This document shows, piece by piece, positions 1-5,568 of a stretch of DNA of 5,568 nucleotides (the first letter of the stretch is position 1; each line of letters opens with the position of its first letter). The position numbers and the translations under genes were made by a program. Under the pieces are notes generated by a model. It ran no database searches. It was not told where the DNA came from and saw nothing but the letters and a program-made list of their open reading frames with translations. Source of the DNA: Pseudomonadota bacterium (GTDB taxonomy: Bacteria; Pseudomonadota; Alphaproteobacteria; Rhodospirillales; Magnetospirillaceae); contig JAEZFE010000251.1 in the NCBI GenBank assembly GCA_023437865.1, forward strand, positions 1 to 5,568. The letters are read 5' to 3'.

Positions 1-243
1 GGCATCCTGGGCGGCATCTCCACCGGTCAGGATGTTGTTTTGCGTATGGCTGTCAAGCCCACCAGCTCGATCCTGATCCCCAAGAAGAGCGTGGACCGCC
101 ACGGCAACGAGATCGACGTCATCACCAAGGGCCGCCATGATCCCTGCGTCGCCATCCGCGCCGTGCCGGTGGCCGAGGCCATGATGGCGGTCACTCTGGC
201 CGACCATTTGCTGCGCCACCGCGCGCAGTGCGGTGGTTTCTAG
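1..243 (+). CDS. aroC: Chorismate synthase, C-terminal part (5' end outside window)
   Basis: This is the last 80 codons of chorismate synthase, read in frame from base 1 to the TAG at 241-243. The enzyme catalyses the final shikimate-pathway step, converting 5-enolpyruvylshikimate-3-phosphate to chorismate in the cytoplasm with reduced FMN as cofactor. What is seen is a GGISTGQ stretch, a KPTSSI stretch, and then TKGRHDPC followed by [23 protein letters not shown]. The RHDPC...AVPVAEA segment matches the family's well-known C-terminal signature. The family is usually about 350-370 residues long, so roughly 280 residues lie upstream of the window. No frameshift or internal stop is visible. Any ATG or TTG near bases 40-46 is internal to the gene and not a start. 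No T-tract terminator follows. The kinase gene begins 77 bp downstream on the same strand, so read-through is possible. Confidence 0.96.
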   Translation, partial: GILGGISTGQDVVLRMAVKPTSSILIPKKSVDRHGNEIDVITKGRHDPCVAIRAVPVAEAMMAVTLADHLLRHRAQCGGF

Positions 244-320
244 GCCGTACTCCCCGCATTAGGTATTACCGGACTGCGCCCTGCGGGCCGTGCGCGCCCG
301 GTGCTAGATATCTGCTCGTC

Positions 321-1796
321 ATGCCCGAATGCCCTCGCGCCAAGTTCTCGGGGCTTTGGATTGGCATCGCCATCAACCTGGCGGTGGCCGTCATCCTGCT
401 CGCCGTGATCGTGGCGGCGGCCCTGCGTGAGAATGCGGCGGCCGATGCCCGTATCCGCGAACGGGTCGAAGGCGGCATTGCCGAGCTCTTGGCGCAGGGA
501 GCCAGGATTGCTAATGACTACGGCTGGTGGGACGAGGCTTATCTGCGCGTCGAGCTCGAGCGGGATCCTGAATGGGCCGAGCACTACATTGGCGCATGGC
601 TGGGCTCCACCGCCGATCTGAACCTTGCCGTCGCCTTGGATGCCGCCGACGGAGTGCTGTTCTCCTGGCCCCAGGCGCTTGAGACGGCGAGTCTGCTGCC
701 GGTCGCCGAGCAGGTGCGCACGTTGCCCGCCGCCAAACCCGTCGCTGTCACGGCCTTTGGCATTGTGGGGGGGCGGTTGACCCTGCTGGCGGGATCCGCG
801 CTCAGGCCGCGCGATGTGCCGTTAGGCAAGCCGATGAACTCGGTGCTGATCCTTGGCTGGGACTTCGAGACCCAGGTATTGCCCCACCTCAGGCGCAACA
901 CCGGCATGTCGGGTCTGGACCTGGGCGCCGCGCCCCAATCTTTGGCCCTTCGGGATGTGATGGGGCGGGAAGTCGCACGGCTCCACTGGCCGCCGGTTCA
1001 TCCGGGGACCAACTTCCTGTCTTGGGTGCTGCCGGTCGTTGCCGGTGCGCTTGCGGTGCTCTCCTGCGTGGCCTGGCGCTACTGGGCACGTGCGCGGCGG
1101 CATTGGTGGGCATTGGTGGCCGCGGACGAGAGCAAGGTGCGCCTGCTCGCCGCCATCAGCCATGACCTGCGCCAGCCGCTGCAATCGCTGAGCCTGTTCG
1201 CCACCGTTCTTGAAGCCGAGGCCAACTCGCCGCGCGGGTGCAAGGCCATTGATTCACTCCGGGCATCGGTCGAGCGCATGGCCGAACTGCTGGAGGCTAT
1301 CCTCAGCCTTGCCCGCCTGGACATGCGGACGGGCAGGCACGATCGCCGTCCCCTGCTGCTGGACGAGGTTCTGGCGCCTCTGGTGCGGGAAATGGGGCCG
1401 CAGGCCGAGGCCAAGGGCCTGGCCCTGCGCTATGTTCCCAGCACCGCCAGGGCGCTCAGCGATCCGGCGCTATTGGGCACCATGGTGCGCAATTTGATTG
1501 CCAATTCGCTGCGGTACACCCAGCACGGGGGCGTTCTGGTGGGCTGCCGGCGGCGGCGCGCCACGGTCGAAATCTGGGTGTGTGACAGTGGTATCGGCAT
1601 CCCGCCTGAGAAGCAGCGGCTGATCTTCGAAGAATTCTATCAGGTCGGCAATGCGGCGCGAGACTACAAGCTGGGCGTGGGGCTGGGGCTTGCCATCGTC
1701 GAGCGGCTTGCCCGCGTGCTGGAGCACCGCATCACCATTCATTCGCGCGAGGGCAAGGGGTCGCGCTTCGGCATCGAACTCACCGCTTGTCGGTGA
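321..1796 (+). CDS. Membrane sensor histidine kinase with CHASE4-like extracytoplasmic domain
   Basis: A 491-residue inner-membrane sensor kinase. A hydrophobic helix at about 12-35 and a second at about 232-254 enclose an extracytoplasmic domain. Its NDYGWWDEAY segment (65-74) and following LNLAVALDAADG (100-111) resemble CHASE4 sensor domains. The cytoplasmic part begins directly after the second helix with no recognisable HAMP domain. The H-box SHDLRQPLQSL has its phospho-acceptor at His281. The ATPase domain carries an N-box (NLIANSLRYT, 391-400), a G1 box (DSGIG, 422-426), an F-box (IFEEF, 435-439) and a G2 box (GVGLGLAI, 452-459), so it looks catalytically intact. It has no receiver domain, and no response regulator is adjacent. 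ATG 321 was chosen because it precedes the first helix naturally. A GTG at 228 is in frame but overlaps aroC, adds a Cys/Pro-rich tail and lacks a ribosome site. ATG 321 also lacks a clear Shine-Dalgarno, so the start is less certain than the gene. The ligand is unknown. Confidence 0.9.
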   Translation: MPECPRAKFSGLWIGIAINLAVAVILLAVIVAAALRENAAADARIRERVEGGIAELLAQGARIANDYGWWDEAYLRVELERDPEWAEHYIGAWLGSTADLNLAVALDAADGVLFSWPQALETASLLPVAEQVRTLPAAKPVAVTAFGIVGGRLTLLAGSALRPRDVPLGKPMNSVLILGWDFETQVLPHLRRNTGMSGLDLGAAPQSLALRDVMGREVARLHWPPVHPGTNFLSWVLPVVAGALAVLSCVAWRYWARARRHWWALVAADESKVRLLAAISHDLRQPLQSLSLFATVLEAEANSPRGCKAIDSLRASVERMAELLEAILSLARLDMRTGRHDRRPLLLDEVLAPLVREMGPQAEAKGLALRYVPSTARALSDPALLGTMVRNLIANSLRYTQHGGVLVGCRRRRATVEIWVCDSGIGIPPEKQRLIFEEFYQVGNAARDYKLGVGLGLAIVERLARVLEHRITIHSREGKGSRFGIELTACR

Positions 1797-2250
1797 GGCC
1801 GTAATCCCGTCCGGACCAGCGCAGCACCTGAGTACCGGTGTCCAGACTGCGCCAGCCGCCCACCACCTCGTCGGTTGCGAACAGCGTGTCCTCGTCGCCC
1901 CAACCCCAGCCGACGGCGACCCAGCGCTGCTTGATCCACTGGGCGACGACGAAGGGCGAGCCCGGATCGGCGTTCCAGCCCGGCGCATCCACCATCAGCA
2001 GCAACTCCGTCTTGCCGTCGCCATTCAGGTCGAACCGGCCCACGCGCACGGCGTCTGGCCCAAAGGCGTGCTCGGCATTGGTGTTGAAATGGTCACGCCA
2101 ATGGGCCGCCAGCAGATTGTCGATGTCCTCGTGCACGCCATCGCCCAAAGGCAGCAGCGGGACCTGCCCCACCGGGCGCGGGTCCGCACCGGCTCCGGCG
2201 GGGGCGGCAAGGCTCAGGAACAGCAACAGGCTGGCACACAGGCGGCGCAT
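1780..2250 (-). CDS. Small exported protein with EF-hand-like DxNGDGxxE loop, function unknown
   Basis: A 156-residue protein that I do not recognise by name. It begins MRRLCASLLLFLSLAAPAGAG, a typical Sec signal peptide with an Arg-rich N-region, a hydrophobic core and several AxA-type cleavage sites at about residues 18-22. It is probably periplasmic or secreted. Residues 70-86 (VGRFDLNGDGKTELLLM) contain a DxNxDGxxE calcium-loop-like motif with Asp74, Asn76, Asp78 and Glu82. Such motifs occur in FG-GAP/VCBS-type repeats and in secreted EF-hand loops. The rest is rich in Trp and Gly (WVAVGWGWGDED, 110-121). ATG at 2248-2250 was chosen because it opens the signal peptide and lies about 22 nt below a good promoter's predicted start point. 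Upstream in-frame starts would put the promoter inside the gene. Its 3' end overlaps the kinase gene by 17 bp in convergent orientation. Calcium binding is inference. Confidence 0.82.
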   Translation of the reverse strand: MRRLCASLLLFLSLAAPAGAGADPRPVGQVPLLPLGDGVHEDIDNLLAAHWRDHFNTNAEHAFGPDAVRVGRFDLNGDGKTELLLMVDAPGWNADPGSPFVVAQWIKQRWVAVGWGWGDEDTLFATDEVVGGWRSLDTGTQVLRWSGRDYGLTDKR

Positions 2251-2278
2251 GATCGTCTCGGCTTTTGGAAGCGGCGGG

Positions 2279-2307
2279 AGCATAGAAAGCCCCGGCCCCC
2301 CCGTCAA
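2279..2307 (-). promoter_or_regulatory. Sigma70-type promoter for the small exported protein
   Basis: Read on the minus strand there is TTGACG at 2307-2302 (five of six matches to TTGACA), then a spacer of exactly 17 bp, then TATGCT at 2284-2279 (four of six matches to TATAAT). Transcription would start near 2272, giving a leader of about 22 nt to the ATG at 2250. Position, orientation and spacing all fit the exported-protein gene. The spacer is unusually G-rich. Confidence 0.66.
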
Positions 2308-2476
2308 TCGGCGTGGCCGTGGCAAGGGTTGGCCATCTCGCCAAAGGGATACCCCTGACGCCCGCATCTACCGCAGACGGCCCGTTGAGGCGCGGAGGCA
2401 ATTCAGCGATGGTCGCGCCACTTCCCGGTGCCGCGGTGGCGGCCGCCTCGCCGGGCCAGAACTCTGCGAAGACTGC

Positions 2477-2482
2477 GGGAGG
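2477..2482 (+). promoter_or_regulatory. Ribosome binding site that decides the higA-like start
   Basis: GGGAGG lies 9 nt before the ATG at 2492. It directly abuts the other in-frame ATG at 2483 (zero spacing), so initiation at 2492 is favoured. Confidence 0.75.
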
Positions 2483-2491
2483 ATGACACCT

Positions 2492-2791
2492 ATGCCGAAT
2501 ACCCGCCCCAATATTCATCCGGGCGAGATCCTGCGTGAGGAATTCCTGAAGCCTGCCGGCGTCGACGTGGCGCGTCTGGCGCGCGATCTGAAGATGCCGT
2601 TCGACCGTGTCCACGATCTGGTGGATTGCCGCGGCCCGGTCTGTGCCGATACCGCCGTGCGCCTGTCGCACTATTTCGGGACGTCCGAACGGTTTTGGCT
2701 TGAGATCCAGATGAGTTACGACCTGGAGCGCGTCCGCCGCACCGCGCGCTCGCGGATCGAGCGGGAGATCACTCCGCTCGAAGCCGAATGA
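2492..2791 (+). CDS. higA: HigA-family antitoxin / XRE-type regulator, no adjacent toxin
   Basis: A 99-residue protein of the HigA antitoxin type. It opens with the family hallmark HPGEILREEFLKPAGV (9-24), continues with a helix-turn-helix (about 25-60, LARDLKMPFDRVHDLV then ADTAVRLSHYFGTS) and ends with FWLEIQMSYDLERVRR (68-83). All are characteristic of HigA/VapI proteins. Known members bind the toxin HigB, which cleaves mRNA on ribosomes, and repress their own operon. No higB-like frame lies upstream, where it normally sits, or in the 109 bp downstream. This copy is therefore solitary and may act as a plain transcriptional regulator or be a remnant of a lost module. The turn usually carrying an Asn-Gly-Lys/Arg sequence reads DCRGPVC here, giving Cys46 and Cys51. 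ATG 2492 was chosen for its ribosome site. The symbol reflects family membership only. Confidence 0.88.
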   Translation: MPNTRPNIHPGEILREEFLKPAGVDVARLARDLKMPFDRVHDLVDCRGPVCADTAVRLSHYFGTSERFWLEIQMSYDLERVRRTARSRIEREITPLEAE

Positions 2792-2797
2792 CGCTGA

Positions 2798-2827
2798 ACC
2801 CTCCTCCGCCAGAGAGTGGGGGAGGGT
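2798..2827 (+). repeat. Strong GC-rich hairpin after the higA-like gene
   Basis: Bases 2798-2809 pair with 2816-2827 as a 12-bp stem around the 6-nt loop CAGAGA. All positions pair if two G-U wobbles are allowed. It starts 7 nt after the higA-like stop codon. No T-run follows, so it is not a textbook intrinsic terminator. It could stabilise the 3' end, give partial termination, or be one copy of a dispersed intergenic palindrome. The CCCTCC...GGAGGGTGCC shape resembles palindromic units common between genes of alphaproteobacteria. Confidence 0.65.
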
Positions 2828-2833
2828 GCCTCC

Positions 2834-2862
2834 TTGACCGGCCCGGTGCGGGCGCTTACACC
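2834..2862 (+). promoter_or_regulatory. Possible promoter for sppA and the dehydrogenase
   Basis: TTGACC at 2834-2839 matches five of six bases of a sigma70 -35 element. With a 17-bp spacer the -10 position reads TACACC at 2857-2862, only three of six matches. The location between the hairpin and sppA is right, leaving a leader of about 30 nt. The weak -10 makes this tentative. Confidence 0.35.
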
Positions 2863-2900
2863 CAAAGGCGGAAACTCATCTAATAGAAGGCCGCCTGCCC

Positions 2901-4670
2901 ATGCGCCGTCTTGGTCGGATTATCGTCGCCACCCTGGCCGTGGTCGGCCTGCTGTTCATCACCGGCATCGGCCTTGCCATCTGGGGCGCCCTCGCCATCC
3001 ACGACAAGGTCGAGCCGGCGCTGCCCAAGCACATGGTGCTCAGGCTCGATCTGGAGAACCAGTTCAAGGAGGCCCCCAGCTCCGATCCCTTCGCCGCCTT
3101 GGCCGGCGAGGACATCTATGTGCTGCGCAAGGTGGTCGAAGGCATCGACCGCGCCGCCAAGGACGAGCGGGTGGTGGGGCTGTTCGCGACGCTTGGGCAC
3201 ACGAATATGGGCTTTGCCCGGGCTCAGGAGGTTCGGGACGCGGTGACGCGCTTCCGTGCCTCCGGCAAGCCGGCCGTGCTGTTCGCCGAGACCATGGGCG
3301 AGTTCGGCAACGGCACCGTCGAATACTACCTGTCCTCGGCCTTCTCGCAGGTCTGGCTGCAGCCGTCAGGCGATGTGGGGCTGACCGGCTTTCTGGCCGA
3401 GACACCGTTCCTGCGCGGCACGCTGGACCTGCTGGGCATCCAGCCGCAATTCGCCGGCCGCAAGGAATACAAGACCGCCATCGAAATCTTCACCGAGAAG
3501 AAGTTCACCCCGGCCAATGCCGAGACCCTGAACGGCCTGCTCGATGCCTGGAGCAATCAGGTGATCGACGGCGTCGCCCAGGGCCGCCGGATGCCCGCCG
3601 ACAAGGTGCGCGCGCTCTACGGCAAGGGCCCGTTCGTTGCCGCCGAGGCGCTGTCGGCGGGGCTGGTGGACAAGCTGGGGTATCATTCCGATGCCTGGGC
3701 GGCGGCGGCCGGATCCGGTCCCAAGCCCACCGAGGTGGATGTGGGCGACTACGCCGCCCGCGGCCCCAAGGCGCACGGCACCAAGGTGGCGCTGATCACC
3801 GGCGAGGGGGCGATCATGCGCGGCGACGCGGACCAGCCGTTCGGCGGCGAGGAGGGCTTCGGCTCCGAGACCGTGGCCGGTGCCCTGCGCGCCGCCATTG
3901 ACGACCCTGCGGTCAAGGCCATCCTGATCCGTATCGACAGCCCCGGCGGCTCCTACGTGGCCTCCGACACAATCTGGAACGAAGTCCGGCGCGCCCGTGC
4001 CGCCGGCAAGCCGGTGGTCGCCTCCATGGGCAATGCGGCGGCTTCGGGCGGCTATTTCGTCGCCATGGGCGCCGACCGGATCGTCGCCCAGCCCGGAACC
4101 ATCACCGGTTCCATCGGCGTGTTCACCGGCAAGATGGTGCTGGCCGATTTCTGGCCCAAGCTGGGCGTGAGCTGGGACGAGGTCCATCGCGGCGACAATG
4201 CCCCCATGTTCAGCGCCAACCGTCCGTTCTCGCCCGAGGCGTGGGACCGGGTGAACGTCATGCTCGACCGCATCTATGCCGATTTCACCACCAAGGCCGC
4301 CGAAGGCCGCAAGATGCCGGTCGACAAGCTGGAGCCCCTGGCGCGTGGCCGGGTGTGGAGCGGCGCCGAGGCCAAGTCCCTTGGCCTAGTGGACGCGCTG
4401 GGCGGCATGGATGTGGCGCAGGCGGAAGTGCGCGGCTTGCTGAAGCTGGCTGCCGATGCGCCACTGGAGCTGGAACCGTTCCCGCAGCCAAAGAAGCCGT
4501 GGGAAATGCTGGCCAAGCTGGCCAATTCCGGCGGCCGGGCGGAAGACCCCGCGGTCCGCTCGCTGCTGGCCGCCGCCCGGGTGCTGGCGCCGCTGGCGCG
4601 TCAGGTCGAGGCCATGGACCCCAAGGCTGGCGAATTGCGCCTGCCGGTGCTGCCCCCGGAGGCGCGATGA
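2901..4670 (+). CDS. sppA: Signal peptide peptidase SppA (family S49), long 67K-type
   Basis: A 589-residue inner-membrane serine protease of the long, two-domain SppA type (the E. coli enzyme is about 618 residues). Known members degrade signal peptides left in the membrane after export. An N-terminal anchor spans about residues 8-32, and the rest would face the periplasm. The N-terminal domain (about 45-270) carries GRKEYKTAIEIF, whose Lys191 aligns with the general-base lysine (Lys209 in E. coli). The C-terminal domain (from about 294) has IDSPGG (345-350) and NAAASGGYFVA, whose Ser382 aligns with the nucleophile (Ser409 in E. coli). PGTITGSIGV follows. Both dyad residues are present, so the enzyme looks active. 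ATG 2901 was chosen because AGAAGG lies 10 nt upstream and it begins the anchor with positively charged residues. Its stop overlaps the next gene's start (ATGA), indicating co-translation. Confidence 0.95.
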   Translation: MRRLGRIIVATLAVVGLLFITGIGLAIWGALAIHDKVEPALPKHMVLRLDLENQFKEAPSSDPFAALAGEDIYVLRKVVEGIDRAAKDERVVGLFATLGHTNMGFARAQEVRDAVTRFRASGKPAVLFAETMGEFGNGTVEYYLSSAFSQVWLQPSGDVGLTGFLAETPFLRGTLDLLGIQPQFAGRKEYKTAIEIFTEKKFTPANAETLNGLLDAWSNQVIDGVAQGRRMPADKVRALYGKGPFVAAEALSAGLVDKLGYHSDAWAAAAGSGPKPTEVDVGDYAARGPKAHGTKVALITGEGAIMRGDADQPFGGEEGFGSETVAGALRAAIDDPAVKAILIRIDSPGGSYVASDTIWNEVRRARAAGKPVVASMGNAAASGGYFVAMGADRIVAQPGTITGSIGVFTGKMVLADFWPKLGVSWDEVHRGDNAPMFSANRPFSPEAWDRVNVMLDRIYADFTTKAAEGRKMPVDKLEPLARGRVWSGAEAKSLGLVDALGGMDVAQAEVRGLLKLAADAPLELEPFPQPKKPWEMLAKLANSGGRAEDPAVRSLLAAARVLAPLARQVEAMDPKAGELRLPVLPPEAR

Positions 4671-5404
4671 GCGGCGTCCGGACGGTCATCATCACCGGCG
4701 CCAGCCGGGGCATCGGCCATGTGACGGCCCGCCGCTTCCTGGCCGAAGGCTGGCGGGTCATCACCTGCGCGCGCGCCGAAATTCCTGGCGAGTGCCGGCG
4801 TGACCGCAATTGGGCCCATCACATCGCCGCCGATCTGGCCGATCCGGCCAGCGCCGAGGCGTTCGTGGCCGAAGCCAGGAAGGTGCTGGGCGACGATCCC
4901 CTGCACGCTTTGGTCAACAATGCCGGCGTGTCGCCCAAAACCCCCTACAAGGAGCGGCTGGGCGTGCTCAATGGCTCCATCGACGGCTGGAAACAGGTGT
5001 TCGAGCTGAATTTCTTCGCCCCGCTCAGGTTGGCGCGCGGTTTCGCCACGCCACTGCATCGGGGCAAGGGCAGCATCGTCAACATCACCTCCATCGCCGG
5101 CCATTACGTCCACCCCTTTGCCGGCTCGGCCTATTCCACCTCCAAGGCGGCGTTGTCGGGCCTGACCCGCGAGATGGCCGCCGAGTTTGCCCAGTTGGGG
5201 GTGCGCGTCAACGCGGTGGCGCCGGGCGAAATCCGCACCGAGATGATTTCCGCTGAATACGAGGCGCTGGTGCCGCGCATCCCGCTCGACCGCATGGGCA
5301 CGCCCGAGGACGTGGCCGGTACCGTCTTCCGCCTGTGCACCGATGACTTCGCCTATGTGACCGGGTCCGAGGTGTTTGTCACCGGCGGCCAGCACCTTTA
5401 CTAG
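4667..5404 (+). CDS. Short-chain dehydrogenase/reductase (classical SDR)
   Basis: A 245-residue cytoplasmic oxidoreductase with a Rossmann fold, the usual length for classical SDRs. Seen in order are the nucleotide-binding TGASRGIG (10-17), an Arg after the second strand (TCAR, 33-36) that suggests NADP(H) preference, Asp56 in AADLAD, NNAG (84-87), catalytic-tetrad Asn115, Ser142 in NITSIAG, and YSTSK with Tyr156 and Lys160. The end, YVTGSEVFVTGGQHLY, fits the SDR C-terminal pattern. The substrate cannot be read from sequence. FabG-like 3-oxoacyl reductase annotation is common for such proteins but not specific. ATG 4667 was chosen because it overlaps the sppA stop as ATGA, has GGAGG 4 nt upstream inside sppA, and starts the first Rossmann strand at the right distance. 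Expression is probably coupled to sppA. Its TAG stop lies in a CTAG shared with the convergent neighbour. Confidence 0.93.
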   Translation: MSGVRTVIITGASRGIGHVTARRFLAEGWRVITCARAEIPGECRRDRNWAHHIAADLADPASAEAFVAEARKVLGDDPLHALVNNAGVSPKTPYKERLGVLNGSIDGWKQVFELNFFAPLRLARGFATPLHRGKGSIVNITSIAGHYVHPFAGSAYSTSKAALSGLTREMAAEFAQLGVRVNAVAPGEIRTEMISAEYEALVPRIPLDRMGTPEDVAGTVFRLCTDDFAYVTGSEVFVTGGQHLY

Positions 5405-5568
5405 GGAAGGGTGACGGGGCCCGGCCCGTTGACCGCGCAGATCCGCTGCACCACCCGGCACCCGTCGGCCAGCCCGTCCTCATACGCCACCACGCACATT
5501 CCCTCGGCGGCGCGCAGCAGTTCGCCGCGTGCCAGCAGGAAGTTGGGATTGCGGGGGCTGCCGAAGCG
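5401..5568 (-). CDS. C-terminal end of a probable SAM-dependent methyltransferase (5' end outside window)
   Basis: An open frame on the minus strand runs from the window edge to a TAG at 5403-5401, giving 55 residues with no start needed. The product begins RFGSPRNPNFLLARGELL and continues RAAEGMCVVAYEDG, then CRVVQRICAVN. The order of a (G)SPRNP segment, a LL...GELLRA helix, a VVAYEDG strand and a final VVQRICAV strand resembles the C-terminus of small class I SAM methyltransferases, including those annotated as tellurite-resistance-related. The SAM-binding half lies outside the window, so the family call is an inference. The frame is supported by GC-rich third positions and by its end meeting the dehydrogenase stop exactly. 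Confidence 0.7.
   Translation of the reverse strand, partial: RFGSPRNPNFLLARGELLRAAEGMCVVAYEDGLADGCRVVQRICAVNGPGPVTLP

Larger units (their letters stand above)
2251..2491. other. Non-coding region between divergent exported-protein gene and higA-like gene
   Basis: A 241-bp gap between divergently transcribed genes. Its left part holds the minus-strand promoter described separately. Its right part should hold the promoter and any operator of the higA-like gene. The only clear symmetry there is a perfect 10-bp palindrome, GGCGGCCGCC, at 2438-2447, which in DNA this GC-rich could be chance. Translating the plus strand upstream of 2492 gives an Arg/Gly-rich, low-complexity product with nothing resembling a HigB/RelE toxin. 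No RNA gene or mobile-element end is visible. Confidence 0.6.

Noticed and set aside
284..300. Possible aroC terminator hairpin (CGGGC/GCCCG, 5-bp stem)
   Set aside because: The stem is only 5 bp with a 7-nt loop and no following T-tract. This is expected by chance at this GC content.
228..320. N-terminal extension of the kinase from a GTG at 228
   Set aside because: The extension overlaps aroC, is Cys/Pro/Arg-rich, precedes the membrane anchor unnaturally and has no ribosome site. ATG 321 also lacks a strong site but gives a normal sensor-kinase N-terminus.
2385..2413. Possible promoter for the higA-like gene (TTGAGG, 17 bp, GATGGT)
   Set aside because: The -10 element matches only three of six consensus bases and lacks the initial T. 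It is too weak to list as a feature.
2438..2447. GGCGGCCGCC palindrome as a HigA operator
   Set aside because: A short all-GC palindrome is likely by chance in this sequence, and no second copy or half-site spacing supports an operator.
1838..2491. Long upstream extension of the higA-like frame
   Set aside because: It runs antisense through the exported-protein gene and through non-coding sequence, is Arg/Ser/Pro-rich, and precedes a clear HigA start with its own ribosome site.
3366..4187. Long minus-strand open frame opposite sppA
   Set aside because: It is a shadow of the GC-rich sppA coding strand. Its product is Gly/Ala/His-rich with no recognisable domain, while sppA is unambiguous.
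4601..5461. 286-residue minus-strand open frame opposite the dehydrogenase
   Set aside because: It is an antisense shadow of the SDR gene. The SDR has all catalytic motifs, and the end of the minus frame conflicts with the better-supported minus-strand gene ending at 5401.

Overview
The window is GC-rich, coding-dense bacterial chromosome. Codon usage strongly favours G or C at third positions. The protein types (an AroC tail ending in an HRAQ-type motif, a CHASE4-like histidine kinase with a SHDLRQPLQ H-box, a long SppA) suggest an alphaproteobacterium, possibly a Rhodospirillales/Magnetospirillum-like organism. That placement is an impression from the protein sequences and was not confirmed by any search. 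I see no rRNA, tRNA, CRISPR array, insertion sequence or phage gene.

Layout. (1) 1-243, plus strand: the last 80 codons of chorismate synthase (aroC). (2) 321-1796, plus: a two-transmembrane sensor histidine kinase with a CHASE4-like extracytoplasmic domain and no receiver domain. (3) 1780-2250, minus: a small exported protein with an EF-hand-like DxNGDGxxE loop. It converges on the kinase, and the two 3' ends overlap by 17 bp. A convincing sigma70-type promoter for it lies at 2279-2307. (4) 2492-2791, plus: a HigA-type antitoxin/XRE regulator with no HigB-like toxin next to it, followed by a strong GC-rich hairpin. (5) 2901-4670, plus: a full-length signal peptide peptidase SppA (family S49) with the Lys/Ser dyad intact. 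(6) 4667-5404, plus: a classical short-chain dehydrogenase/reductase, joined to sppA by an ATGA stop/start overlap. (7) 5401-5568, minus: the C-terminal end of a further gene, probably a SAM-dependent methyltransferase. It converges on the dehydrogenase, and both genes stop within the same CTAG.

How the genes relate. Most are independent housekeeping or accessory functions. The only clear translational unit is sppA with the dehydrogenase. The kinase and the small exported protein are convergent, so they are not an operon. Gene packing is very tight: two convergent 3' overlaps and one coupled start. The only sizeable non-coding stretches are 2251-2491 (241 bp, holding the divergent starts of the exported protein and higA) and 2792-2900 (109 bp, holding the hairpin and a possible sppA promoter). 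I did not find a convincing new multi-gene system. The points most worth a second look are the solitary HigA-like protein with two cysteines near its DNA-binding region, the orphan kinase, and the small exported EF-hand-like protein.
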